Positions 1 through 5,499 of a DNA stretch of 5,502 nt are shown here, one piece after another. The DNA comes from IMCC26256 sp037146835 (GTDB lineage: Bacteria > Actinomycetota > Acidimicrobiia > IMCC26256). The position numbers were made by a program, and so were the translations under genes. The DNA is taken from contig JBAWWI010000120.1 in NCBI GenBank assembly GCA_037146835.1, positions 1 through 5,502 on the forward strand, given 5' to 3'. Each line of letters begins with the position of its first letter. The stretch's first letter is position 1. A model generated the notes under the pieces. It was given only the letters and a program-made list of their open reading frames with translations. It was not told the origin of the DNA and made no database searches.

Positions 1-70
1 AGAACTCTGCGTCAACTGTTGTGGGTTCACCGGCTCGGGACTCCATGAGGCGATTTGGAACGAGCGGAAC
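1..70 (-). repeat. 70-bp near-identical direct repeat, copy 2 (start of protease repeat unit 2, cut by window edge)
   Basis: This is the second copy of the block at 385-454 and encodes residues 659-681 with the same amino acids. It is cut at base 1, so the true length of the near-identical block and the number of further repeat units cannot be seen. The 384-bp period shows that the protease tail is a tandem array of 128-residue units. Confidence 0.95.
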
Positions 71-2044
71 GAATGATGAGCCTGCTGGGAAGTATCCGTT
101 TATGTCGACGATGATGTGTGTTTCGCGGAGTGTGAATATGCAGACATATCCGTTTACGCCTATTTTTGTGATTACTGAGTTTGGGATTGTTTGGCCGTTG
201 GTGTAGTTGAGGTTTGATGAGTTAGGGCGTGGTGATCCGCATGGGTAGATGGTTATGTATCCGTCTCCTTGTGGGCCTGTGGTGGTGACGTTTAGTACTG
301 CTGTTGTTGCGTCGGTTGGTACGCCGCCGCGTCCTGCGACCTTTAGTTGTGTTTCGGATCCTGCTGGGCGTGCGCCCATTTGCCAGAACTCTGCGTCAAC
401 TGTTGTGGGTTCACCGGCTCGGGACTCCATGAGGCGATTCGGAACGAGCGGAACATAGTTAACTCCCTGCGCATCAGGTTCGAAAGTTGCTTTGACTCCG
501 CGTACGGAGAACATTCCCACTGTGCACGGGTTTAGTGCGCCCGTGCAGGCCCCAGACCAGGCAACAAAGACTGAACCAGGTTCAGGATGCGCCGTAAGTA
601 CAACGTTTGAATCGGCGACGAATGCAGCGGAGCAACTCCATTGGCATGAAACTCCTGCTGGCGAGGATGTGACGGTGCCCAACGCTGACCCTGAAAGCGA
701 GACTCTCAATGTGGATGTAGAGCTGGCGGTGTGTAGAAGTTTGTTTGGGTCGCCGCAGCAAATGCTTAGCCGTCCGATCGACGCGTTTGCACTTATAGCC
801 TCCCAGACCTGGGCTGGTGTGTCGTCGGGTGCCCCTTGGAGAATTAGCGCAGCAGCGCCTGCAACATGCGGACTGGCCATAGAGGTCCCGCTCTTGACTT
901 CGGAACCCCAGTCCGATCGATTGGATGCAGAGGTCACGTTGGTGCCAGGCGCGAATAGGTCATTGCACGGGCCAAAGTTTGAATAGGGCGCATCACGATC
1001 ATTGCTTTCCGAAGCTGCAACGGTAATAACGGCCGACACTCTCGCTGGGCTGTAATTACATGTTGGAGCAGTTGAATTTCCTGCTGCGACAACAACAGTT
1101 ACGCCATCGTTCACCATTGCCTGAACTGCTGCATCAATAATTGGCGAGGCGGTGCCGCCAAAGCTCATATTTGCAACAGCAGGAGCGCCTTGCTGATGAG
1201 TGGCGACAACCCAGTTAATTCCTGCGAGGATCGCAGACTCTGTTGTGCTGTCTGAGCATGAGAAGACTTTGACCGGCACAATCGTGACGCTTTTTGCTAC
1301 GCCGTATGTGGTTCCTCCGATAGTTCCAGCTACATGTGTGCCGTGCCCAACGCAGTCGGAAGCGCCACTGCGATCGCCAAAGTCATAGTAGGCACCTACT
1401 CCAACGCGCCCTATAAATTCGCTGTGAGTTGACCTAAGTCCGGTGTCTATTACATACGCAGTTACACCTGCGCCGGATTGACCATACCGATAACGAGCAT
1501 CTAACGGGAGTGCTTGCTGATCAATCCTGTCCAGTCCCCATGGTGGGTTCACCTCCTCTGAAGAGATCTTGTACTCCTGCTCAATTTCAATACTAAGGAC
1601 ATCTGGGTTTGCTCGAAAACGTTCGAGCAGGTTCGCGTCTAAGTCAATCGTTAAGCCGAAGAAGGATTGCTTGAATACTGCAGACGGGGAAATCCCATAT
1701 TCATCGAGACCTGCTAACTCCTCGTCAAGCGATTGCCGATCGATGAAGGCAACTACGTAACGCTGTGAGCCCAACGCAGGCGGAGCTTTTGGTTGCTCTC
1801 CGATGGCCTTTGCAGCGATGGTCTGGTGAAATTCTGAACCCACGGATGCTGGTTTATTGGAGATGCTTTGACTAGTTGCAGCTAAGGCCGGAGTTTCAAG
1901 CTCCGCGTGCTTTCCATGAGGAGGCGTATCTGCCAAAGTGATCTTGTGCAAAGAACTTGGGACTATCTGGGAGCGGCTATCTAGGAATCCGCAACCGAGA
2001 ATTAGGAGAAGGGCTACAGTCGAAATACTTAAGGTTCGTCTCAT
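1..2044 (-). CDS. Subtilisin-family (S8, aqualysin/proteinase K-like) lipoprotein protease with C-terminal repeat domains, 3' end outside window
   Basis: I translated 681 codons from ATG at 2044 with no stop before the window edge, so the C-terminus is missing. Residues 1-18 look like a lipoprotein signal (hydrophobic LLLILGC, lipobox Cys18). Residues 95-160 fit an inhibitor I9 propeptide. Residues 168-438 are the peptidase S8 domain: Asp200 (VIDTG), His234 (GHGTHVAG), oxyanion Asn323 (AAGN) and Ser388 (GTSMASPHVAG), all intact. Cys231/Cys263 and Cys329/Cys360 have the same spacings as the two disulfides of aqualysin I. Residues 446-523 resemble the InlB-like bacterial repeat domain (SSPAG, AWSGACTG, CTV, ATFEP). 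Residues 529-656 form a 128-residue secreted actinobacterial repeat unit and a second unit begins at 657. Inferred role: an endoprotease tethered outside the membrane and matured by propeptide removal, with adhesive or spacer domains. An in-frame stop lies about 30 nt upstream; the ribosome site (GAGAG, 8 nt away) is weak. The family is secure; the substrate is unknown. Confidence 0.93.
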   Translation of the reverse strand, partial: MRRTLSISTVALLLILGCGFLDSRSQIVPSSLHKITLADTPPHGKHAELETPALAATSQSISNKPASVGSEFHQTIAAKAIGEQPKAPPALGSQRYVVAFIDRQSLDEELAGLDEYGISPSAVFKQSFFGLTIDLDANLLERFRANPDVLSIEIEQEYKISSEEVNPPWGLDRIDQQALPLDARYRYGQSGAGVTAYVIDTGLRSTHSEFIGRVGVGAYYDFGDRSGASDCVGHGTHVAGTIGGTTYGVAKSVTIVPVKVFSCSDSTTESAILAGINWVVATHQQGAPAVANMSFGGTASPIIDAAVQAMVNDGVTVVVAAGNSTAPTCNYSPARVSAVITVAASESNDRDAPYSNFGPCNDLFAPGTNVTSASNRSDWGSEVKSGTSMASPHVAGAAALILQGAPDDTPAQVWEAISANASIGRLSICCGDPNKLLHTASSTSTLRVSLSGSALGTVTSSPAGVSCQWSCSAAFVADSNVVLTAHPEPGSVFVAWSGACTGALNPCTVGMFSVRGVKATFEPDAQGVNYVPLVPNRLMESRAGEPTTVDAEFWQMGARPAGSETQLKVAGRGGVPTDATTAVLNVTTTGPQGDGYITIYPCGSPRPNSSNLNYTNGQTIPNSVITKIGVNGYVCIFTLRETHIIVDINGYFPAGSSFVPLVPNRLMESRAGEPTTVDAEF
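74..376 (-). other. Segment of the protease gene with extreme A/C-ending codon bias
   Basis: By my count, 98 of 101 codons for residues 557-657 end in A or C; the exceptions are one AAG, one CCT and one TAT. In a comparable stretch of the catalytic domain (about residues 189-239), roughly 19 of 51 codons end in G or T. In the adjoining 70-bp repeat block it is 10 of 23. The bias therefore begins and ends close to the repeat blocks. On the plus strand the segment appears as a G/T-rich tract. The frame is open and the protein is conserved-looking, so this is coding sequence with unusual third-base choice and not a non-coding insert. Confidence 0.85.
385..454 (-). repeat. 70-bp near-identical direct repeat, copy 1 (start of protease repeat unit 1)
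   Basis: This block encodes residues 531-553 of the protease, beginning VPLVPNRLMESR. It matches bases 1-70 at 69 of 70 positions, offset by exactly 384 bp (128 codons). The only mismatch (440 versus 56) is synonymous, CCG versus CCA in a proline codon. Identity starts abruptly at the Val531 codon: the preceding Asn-Tyr codons do not match the Ser-Phe codons of the other copy. Confidence 0.95.
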
Positions 2045-2119
2045 GCCCTGATCTCTCAAGCGTGCTGCTGTCTTTCAGCAAATCAGCTAGCTATTTAAGG
2101 GTAGTAACAATCTCGAATT

Positions 2120-2138
2120 AATGCGCTAGCCGCGCACT
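2120..2138 (-). terminator. Small hairpin between the second mini-collagen gene and the protease gene, possible weak terminator
   Basis: On the minus strand TGCGC and GCGCA pair around a GGCTA loop (2122-2136). A G-U and an A-U pair extend the stem only in the minus-strand transcript. It lies about 30 nt after the stop codon of the mini-collagen gene. The run that follows (TTAATTC) is not a true U tract, so it may instead be a leader element of the protease gene or have no role. Confidence 0.3.
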
Positions 2139-2166
2139 GTGGAACCCTATTGGTCTCAAACTAAAA

Positions 2167-2433
2167 CTAATTACACACCATATGGTCAGTGGCTGCGTCG
2201 TAGTGCTGGCTATTGCAACTTGACCCGTTTGATCCCTTGGCTCCATTGGCTCCGTTGGCTCCGGCGGCTCCAATCGCTCCGGTATCTCCAGTGATCCCCG
2301 TCGGCCCCATTGACCCACCTATCCCGCGCAATCCAGTTGGACCCTGAACCCCCTGAGGGACGCGAGCGCCTGCGACTCCTCCAAGCACTGCAAGAAGAAG
2401 TGCTACTGCCCAGACGCCTATGGTTCGTTTCAT
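2167..2433 (-). CDS. Mini-collagen: small exported Gly-X-Y repeat protein with two-cysteine tip (copy A)
   Basis: The product is 88 aa. Residues 1-24 (MKRT, then a hydrophobic stretch ending AVLGGVAGA) look like a signal peptide or a single membrane anchor. Residues 28-72 are 15 unbroken Gly-X-Y triplets, the collagen triple-helix pattern. Residues 73-88 form a short polar tip with Cys73 and Cys87. It is clearly paralogous to the gene at 3305-3574: same length, the same MKRT start, and a shared RGIGG and GPTGITG core. Only the tip differs in character. The start is supported by GAGGAA at 2441-2446, 7 nt upstream. It sits 81 nt downstream of the pentapeptide gene with no terminator seen between, so the two may be co-transcribed. 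Inferred: a homotrimeric extracellular stalk displaying a disulfide-closed tip. There is no LPXTG or other wall anchor. The product is unnamed and its function unknown. Confidence 0.8.
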   Translation of the reverse strand: MKRTIGVWAVALLLAVLGGVAGARVPQGVQGPTGLRGIGGSMGPTGITGDTGAIGAAGANGANGAKGSNGSSCNSQHYDAATDHMVCN

Positions 2434-2440
2434 CGCTTAG

Positions 2441-2446
2441 TTCCTC
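2441..2446 (-). promoter_or_regulatory. Ribosome binding site of mini-collagen copy A
   Basis: GAGGAA on the minus strand lies 7 nt before the ATG at 2433 and supports that start. Confidence 0.65.
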
Positions 2447-2514
2447 GGTTTCGGCATTGCACGGGACCCGCCAGATATTGACGCTCTCCAAATTGGGATT
2501 AGCTGAATTGCCTG

Positions 2515-3186
2515 TTACCAGATGACGCCGGTTGTGATCGCAAGGCCGATGCTCGAAGCATGAAGCGAGGTGGTCGTCAGGGTGACTCCTGTGAGAATCG
2601 CACCGTTCAGATTTGACGCACTTAGGTTCGCGTTTCCTAGGTTTATGCCACGCATATCTGCGTTATGGAGATCGGCGGCATGTAGATCAGTATTGCGGAG
2701 GTCAGAATTTCGAAGATCAACGTTGTGCATGTCTGCTCCATTTAGGTCTGCCCCGGTCATGCTTGCCCCGGTCAGGTTTGCTGAATGCAGATCGACACCT
2801 TTGAGATGAGCTCCTCTTGTGTTGGCTAAGTTGAGCTTTGCCCCACTGAGGTTTGCGCCGTTGAGAGTGGCTCCTGTGAGGTCGGCACCTGTGAGGTCCG
2901 CACCTTTGAGAGACACCCCATCGAGCGTTGCTGAGCGAAGATTTGCTGTTGTCAGATCTGCGCCCGAGAGATCGGTTCCTCGCAGATCTGCCTCATGCAG
3001 GTCAGCCTTCGCCAGATTTGCCCCGGCCTTTATGCGGTAGGTGTGTCCATTGATTTTAATTGTTTTTGGCTTTGGTTTTGTCTCGTTAGCGCTGCTGCTT
3101 GAGCATGCGCTCACGAATATAGCGATCCCCGCAACTCCAATAGCTAAAGCCGATCTTGATTGTGACTGCCCCACAAGAATCTCCAT
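2515..3186 (-). CDS. Pentapeptide-repeat lipoprotein
   Basis: The product is 223 aa if started at ATG 3186. Residues 12-28 are a hydrophobic signal ending in the lipobox VSAC with Cys28. A polar linker (SSSSANETKPKPK) and a short IKINGHTYRI segment follow. Residues 54-213 are 32 consecutive pentapeptides of the A(D/N)LXX type, enough for eight square turns of a right-handed quadrilateral beta-helix about 160 residues long. Residues 214-223 are a short hydrophobic cap. The lipobox places it outside the cytoplasm, which argues against a Qnr/MfpA-like gyrase-protecting role. A GTG at 3174 (residue 5) has GGAG 6 nt upstream, better than anything before the ATG, and gives a cleaner signal peptide, so the true start may be 3174. 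It lies between two mini-collagen genes. Inferred role: a surface structural or binding protein; the ligand is unknown. Confidence 0.88.
   Translation of the reverse strand: MEILVGQSQSRSALAIGVAGIAIFVSACSSSSANETKPKPKTIKINGHTYRIKAGANLAKADLHEADLRGTDLSGADLTTANLRSATLDGVSLKGADLTGADLTGATLNGANLSGAKLNLANTRGAHLKGVDLHSANLTGASMTGADLNGADMHNVDLRNSDLRNTDLHAADLHNADMRGINLGNANLSASNLNGAILTGVTLTTTSLHASSIGLAITTGVIW
3181..3184 (-). promoter_or_regulatory. Possible ribosome binding site favouring a GTG start at 3174
   Basis: GGAG on the minus strand overlaps the upstream ATG and lies 6 nt before an in-frame GTG at 3174-3172. No purine-rich site is visible before the ATG at 3186. The shorter product would begin MGQSQSR and keep the whole lipoprotein signal. 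Confidence 0.4.
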
Positions 3187-3268
3187 GTTCGTTGATAGTC
3201 AATTAGTACGGAATTACAAGGTCCCGCCATTTAGCGGTTGAGGTTGAACGCTTCGCGCCCGATTGCCG

Positions 3269-3291
3269 AAAAGAACGAGCTCGACAAGCTC
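3269..3291 (-). terminator. Probable intrinsic terminator of mini-collagen copy B
   Basis: On the minus strand GAGCT (3291-3287) pairs with AGCTC (3281-3277) around a 5-nt loop. An A run precedes the stem and GTTCTTTT (3276-3269) follows it. The hairpin starts 13 nt after the stop codon of the gene at 3305. The stem is short at 5 bp, although the flanking A and T runs may extend it past a bulged G. It separates that gene from the pentapeptide gene. Confidence 0.55.
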
Positions 3292-3304
3292 TTTTTGGAA
3301 TGAT

Positions 3305-3574
3305 CTAAATGCAGTAGAAGATGCCACCGCTCCAGTACCCATAATCGCAGTTTGCGCCGTTCGATCCTCTGGAGCCGTTTGCACCGTTTGCGCCTGCTGC
3401 ACCTGGGACTCCAACAGCGCCAGTCTCTCCGGTGATACCGGTGGGCCCAATCGCTCCGCCGATACCTCGCACGCCGGTGGCTCCCTCAGGACCCTGGCGT
3501 AGTTGCCCGCCTGCGAATCCGCCGACAAGACCGAGTAAAACTGCTACTCCCCATATACCCAAGGTTCGCTTCAT
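3305..3574 (-). CDS. Mini-collagen: small exported Gly-X-Y repeat protein with two-cysteine tip (copy B)
   Basis: The product is 89 aa. The frame is open up to 3667, but I place the start at ATG 3574 for two reasons. The protein then aligns with its paralogue at 2167-2433 from the first residues (MKRTLGIW versus MKRTIGVW), and AAGGA lies 7 nt upstream. Residues 1-23 form a hydrophobic signal or anchor. Residues 28-75 are 16 unbroken Gly-X-Y triplets, one more than the paralogue. Residues 76-89 are an aromatic tip with Cys76 and Cys88 (GYWSGGIFY between them), in contrast with the polar tip of copy A. Codon choices in the shared core differ between the copies, so the duplication is not recent. 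A terminator-like hairpin follows, and a possible promoter lies about 100 nt upstream, so it may be a single-gene unit. Inferred: a trimeric extracellular stalk with a variable disulfide-closed head; function unknown. Confidence 0.8.
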   Translation of the reverse strand: MKRTLGIWGVAVLLGLVGGFAGGQLRQGPEGATGVRGIGGAIGPTGITGETGAVGVPGAAGANGANGSRGSNGANCDYGYWSGGIFYCI

Positions 3575-3581
3575 TACTAAG

Positions 3582-3586
3582 TCCTT
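3582..3586 (-). promoter_or_regulatory. Ribosome binding site deciding the start of mini-collagen copy B
   Basis: AAGGA on the minus strand lies 7 nt before the ATG at 3574. It supports the internal start over the longer open frame from 3667, whose extra 31 residues would place a polar leader ahead of the signal peptide. Confidence 0.7.
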
Positions 3587-3674
3587 CAATATCGCTGGAG
3601 CCCTGCACCCACTCAGCTGATTCGACGACCGTAGCAACTCTGCAGCCTGAGCGCCAAAGTGCCTCACAAAACCT

Positions 3675-3704
3675 AGGTACTACCTCATTTATTGCGAGTA
3701 TCAA
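3675..3704 (-). promoter_or_regulatory. Candidate promoter with an overlapping palindrome upstream of mini-collagen copy B
   Basis: On the minus strand TTGATA (3704-3699) resembles a -35 box. A 16-nt spacer leads to a poor -10 (TAGTAC, 3682-3677). An 11-base palindrome AGGTA-G-TACCT (3685-3675) covers the -10 position and overlaps a second palindrome ACCTAGGT (3678-3671), so a regulator could bind here. The 171-nt gap between the ferritin-like gene and mini-collagen B (3575-3745) holds nothing else I can support. Confidence 0.25.
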
Positions 3705-3745
3705 CCGGAAGTCCCGTAAAAACGGATACCCACTAGGCCAGCGCC

Positions 3746-4828
3746 TTATTCGGTTCCCTCTGGGAGGCGATGCAGTAGATCGAAGGCGACTTGCAGCTCC
3801 GGGTGATCGCTCGCAAGGTCCGCAGCCATCGAACGTAGCTGGGCCTCTGGTGATGTTGCGGATGAAAACTCGAAGTATCCAAAGGGCGGGCCTGCAACCT
3901 CAGTCTCATTCACTGGCAGCGTCATGAGATAACGCGCGACCGGAGCGAGCAATGCAACCATTGTTCCGTATAGGAGTCCGACCTGATGGTGGTGGCTGTC
4001 CTCGCTCGCTGGGCTTATTAGGCGGTCCATCACTAAGTAGAGGTACGTCGTGAGTGCGTCGGAGAACGCAGCAACCGGCGCGACATTCGCGGGTAACGAC
4101 GCGACACTCGGGTTCACAACCGCAGGGATCACTCCGCTTCGAATTACTTCATCGTGCGGGAGTTCGGCAAACTTTGCGTGGTGCGTTAGCTCTGCATGGC
4201 TGGGATCCGCATAACGATCTTCTGAGACGCCCTCCCCTTGGTGGATGATCGTCTCTAATGCTTGCTCAACTGTCGCAAGATCCGAGATCAGCACCAACCC
4301 TCCGGAGTCGCCCGCGTCAAACTTCGGCACCAAGTAACCATGCGGGTCTGCGAACTGGCGATCAAGTTGCGGATTAGCGAACAGATCTCCCTGCGCGTCA
4401 AGGCGCACGATGGCATCCCAAATTGCAGTGAAGAACTGTCCCTGGCTCTCCCAGATATCAGGGTCGGCAGGAGGCTCTGTTGAACCAGGTGCCTCAATTG
4501 GCAGGAAGATATCTTCGATGAGTGTCTGGGAGTAGGGCGCGAGGTCTACCGTCAATATTGGTCGACGGTGTGTGAGCATCGCGGGGAAGGACGGCATTGT
4601 CTCTGCTGAGCAGAACGTGATGTCACCACCGGTTGCTAGCAGCACGTTTGTCCAGAGCATCGCGTGCAGCATCTCCTCTGCGGCGACACTGCGAAGCACC
4701 TTCTCCGCGTCACTCGTGCGGTCGGCAATGGAGTACATCGTATATAGGTATGCAGGGAAGACGGTTAGCTCAATACCGATGGCCTCGCGAATGTGCTCGT
4801 GTAGTTGCTCTCGCGTATCGATCGGCAT
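3746..4828 (-). CDS. Ferritin-like (VioB N-terminal type) protein, probable di-iron
   Basis: The product is 360 aa with no signal peptide, so it is probably cytosolic. The N-terminal helices carry Glu20 (GIELTVFPAYLYTMYSI) and E52xxH55 (AAEEMLHAMLWTNVLLATGG), the first half of a ferritin-type metal site. The second half may come from Glu192 (LETIIHQGEG) and the His216/His217 region (ELTHHAKFAEL); these assignments are less certain. This layout fits the ferritin-like domain found at the N-terminus of VioB, RebD and StaD, and as stand-alone proteins of similar size in actinobacteria. No indole-alkaloid biosynthesis genes are next to it, so a VioB-like dimerising activity is not implied. It starts 2 nt after the stop of the iron-sulfur gene, with GAGG (4839-4836) inside the end of that gene as its ribosome site. 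The two are almost certainly co-expressed, possibly with electron transfer from the iron-sulfur protein to the iron site. The family is well supported; the substrate is unknown. Confidence 0.85.
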   Translation of the reverse strand: MPIDTREQLHEHIREAIGIELTVFPAYLYTMYSIADRTSDAEKVLRSVAAEEMLHAMLWTNVLLATGGDITFCSAETMPSFPAMLTHRRPILTVDLAPYSQTLIEDIFLPIEAPGSTEPPADPDIWESQGQFFTAIWDAIVRLDAQGDLFANPQLDRQFADPHGYLVPKFDAGDSGGLVLISDLATVEQALETIIHQGEGVSEDRYADPSHAELTHHAKFAELPHDEVIRSGVIPAVVNPSVASLPANVAPVAAFSDALTTYLYLVMDRLISPASEDSHHHQVGLLYGTMVALLAPVARYLMTLPVNETEVAGPPFGYFEFSSATSPEAQLRSMAADLASDHPELQVAFDLLHRLPEGTE

Positions 4829-4830
4829 CT

Positions 4831-5499
4831 CTAGGCCTCGAACCCGATATCGCGGTGTGATCCATCACATAGCGGTTTATTCTCGGATGCCCCACAGCGA
4901 CAGAGGCTAAGTCTGTTGCGCACCTCGACCTCCACTCCATCGGAGCGTGTCACCCGCACTCCACCGGTCAAGAGCAGAGGGCCATCACCGATCGGCGAGA
5001 TCTGCACAGGCAGCACTGCCTCGACATCATGGCCGTCAACCTCAATAGCGAGAGCGCCAGAGGGGCAGCGATCAATCATCGCTACTAGTTGGGAGAGGGT
5101 ATTGGTTGAGTCTGTTGACCCAATAAGGTCGAAGTAGCTATTCGCCTCATATTTGCAGAACGCTGCATGGTGGCAGAGCTCTTGGTCGACACGCACGACA
5201 ACGCCGGTGCCCTCGTGGCGCTCGGCGCGCTCGTCGTAGGTGTTGGTAGACGCAGTCTCCGTGCCATCGAAGAGTTCGAACGCATGCGATCCATCACAGA
5301 ACGGCTTGTGCTCAGATTGTCCGCAGCGGCATAGGTAGTAGGTGTCGCCGTGAGCGATCTCTTGCTCGGCGCGATAGGTAAGTGCCTCGCCGCGCTCTGT
5401 GCGAACAACTCTTCGCGGCCGCAGCGCTGGATCACCTGTGACCTCATAGGGACCGTGGGCGAGAATCTCGATTTTTGCTTCACTCGGCTTCATGAGCAC
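4831..5499 (-). CDS. Triple iron-sulfur protein: CDGSH - YjdI-type mono-cluster ferredoxin - CDGSH
   Basis: The product is 222 aa from GTG 5499; ATG at 5493 is an equally good start, and the frame is open to the window edge, so the N-terminus is unsettled. Residues 57-72 hold a full CDGSH motif (Cys57, Cys59, Cys68, His72), which in mitoNEET-type proteins binds a [2Fe-2S] cluster with 3Cys-1His ligation. Residues 99-156 match the divergent mono-cluster ferredoxin family of E. coli YjdI (Cys109, Cys115, and Cys145 in RCPSGALAIEV). Residues 200-215 hold a second intact CDGSH motif (Cys200, Cys202, Cys211, His215). Each CDGSH motif is preceded by a GP(Y/L)-x-(V/L)-T-G segment, so the protein looks internally duplicated around the ferredoxin domain. 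There is no signal peptide, so it is probably cytosolic. It leads the operon with the ferritin-like gene; an electron-carrier or iron-handling role is inferred. The promoter lies outside the window. Confidence 0.9.
   Translation of the reverse strand: MLMKPSEAKIEILAHGPYEVTGDPALRPRRVVRTERGEALTYRAEQEIAHGDTYYLCRCGQSEHKPFCDGSHAFELFDGTETASTNTYDERAERHEGTGVVVRVDQELCHHAAFCKYEANSYFDLIGSTDSTNTLSQLVAMIDRCPSGALAIEVDGHDVEAVLPVQISPIGDGPLLLTGGVRVTRSDGVEVEVRNRLSLCRCGASENKPLCDGSHRDIGFEA
4836..4839 (-). promoter_or_regulatory. Ribosome binding site of the ferritin-like gene, inside the upstream gene
   Basis: GAGG on the minus strand lies 7 nt before the ATG at 4828, within the last codons of the iron-sulfur gene. 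This points to translational coupling in one operon. Confidence 0.6.

Noticed and set aside
1..454. CRISPR array or diversity-generating retroelement variable repeat
   Set aside because: There are only two copies, 384 bp apart, within a coding frame. The copies differ at one synonymous base instead of at A-derived sites, and no reverse transcriptase is in the window.
492..986. 164-aa open frame on the plus strand
   Set aside because: It is the antisense shadow of the S8 protease, whose catalytic Ser motif lies on the opposite strand here. It has no recognisable domain.
2167..2433. Phage tail-fibre collagen-like protein
   Set aside because: The N-terminal hydrophobic export segment and the lack of any phage gene nearby argue against a virion protein.
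2570..3040. Plus-strand repetitive frames rich in RFAPLR/RSAP units
   Set aside because: They are the reverse complement of the pentapeptide repeats, which gives a periodic, stop-poor antisense frame. The minus strand has the lipobox and the known fold.
2515..3186. Qnr/MfpA-like gyrase-protecting pentapeptide protein
   Set aside because: The lipobox at Cys28 sends the protein out of the cytoplasm, and the family fold alone does not imply gyrase binding.
3214..3528. 104-aa minus-strand frame overlapping mini-collagen B
   Set aside because: It is out of frame with the Gly-X-Y repeats and shows no domain or signal of its own.
3575..3667. N-terminal extension of mini-collagen B back to an ATG at 3667
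   Set aside because: The extra 31 residues have no counterpart in the paralogue, and a good ribosome site lies just before the internal ATG at 3574.
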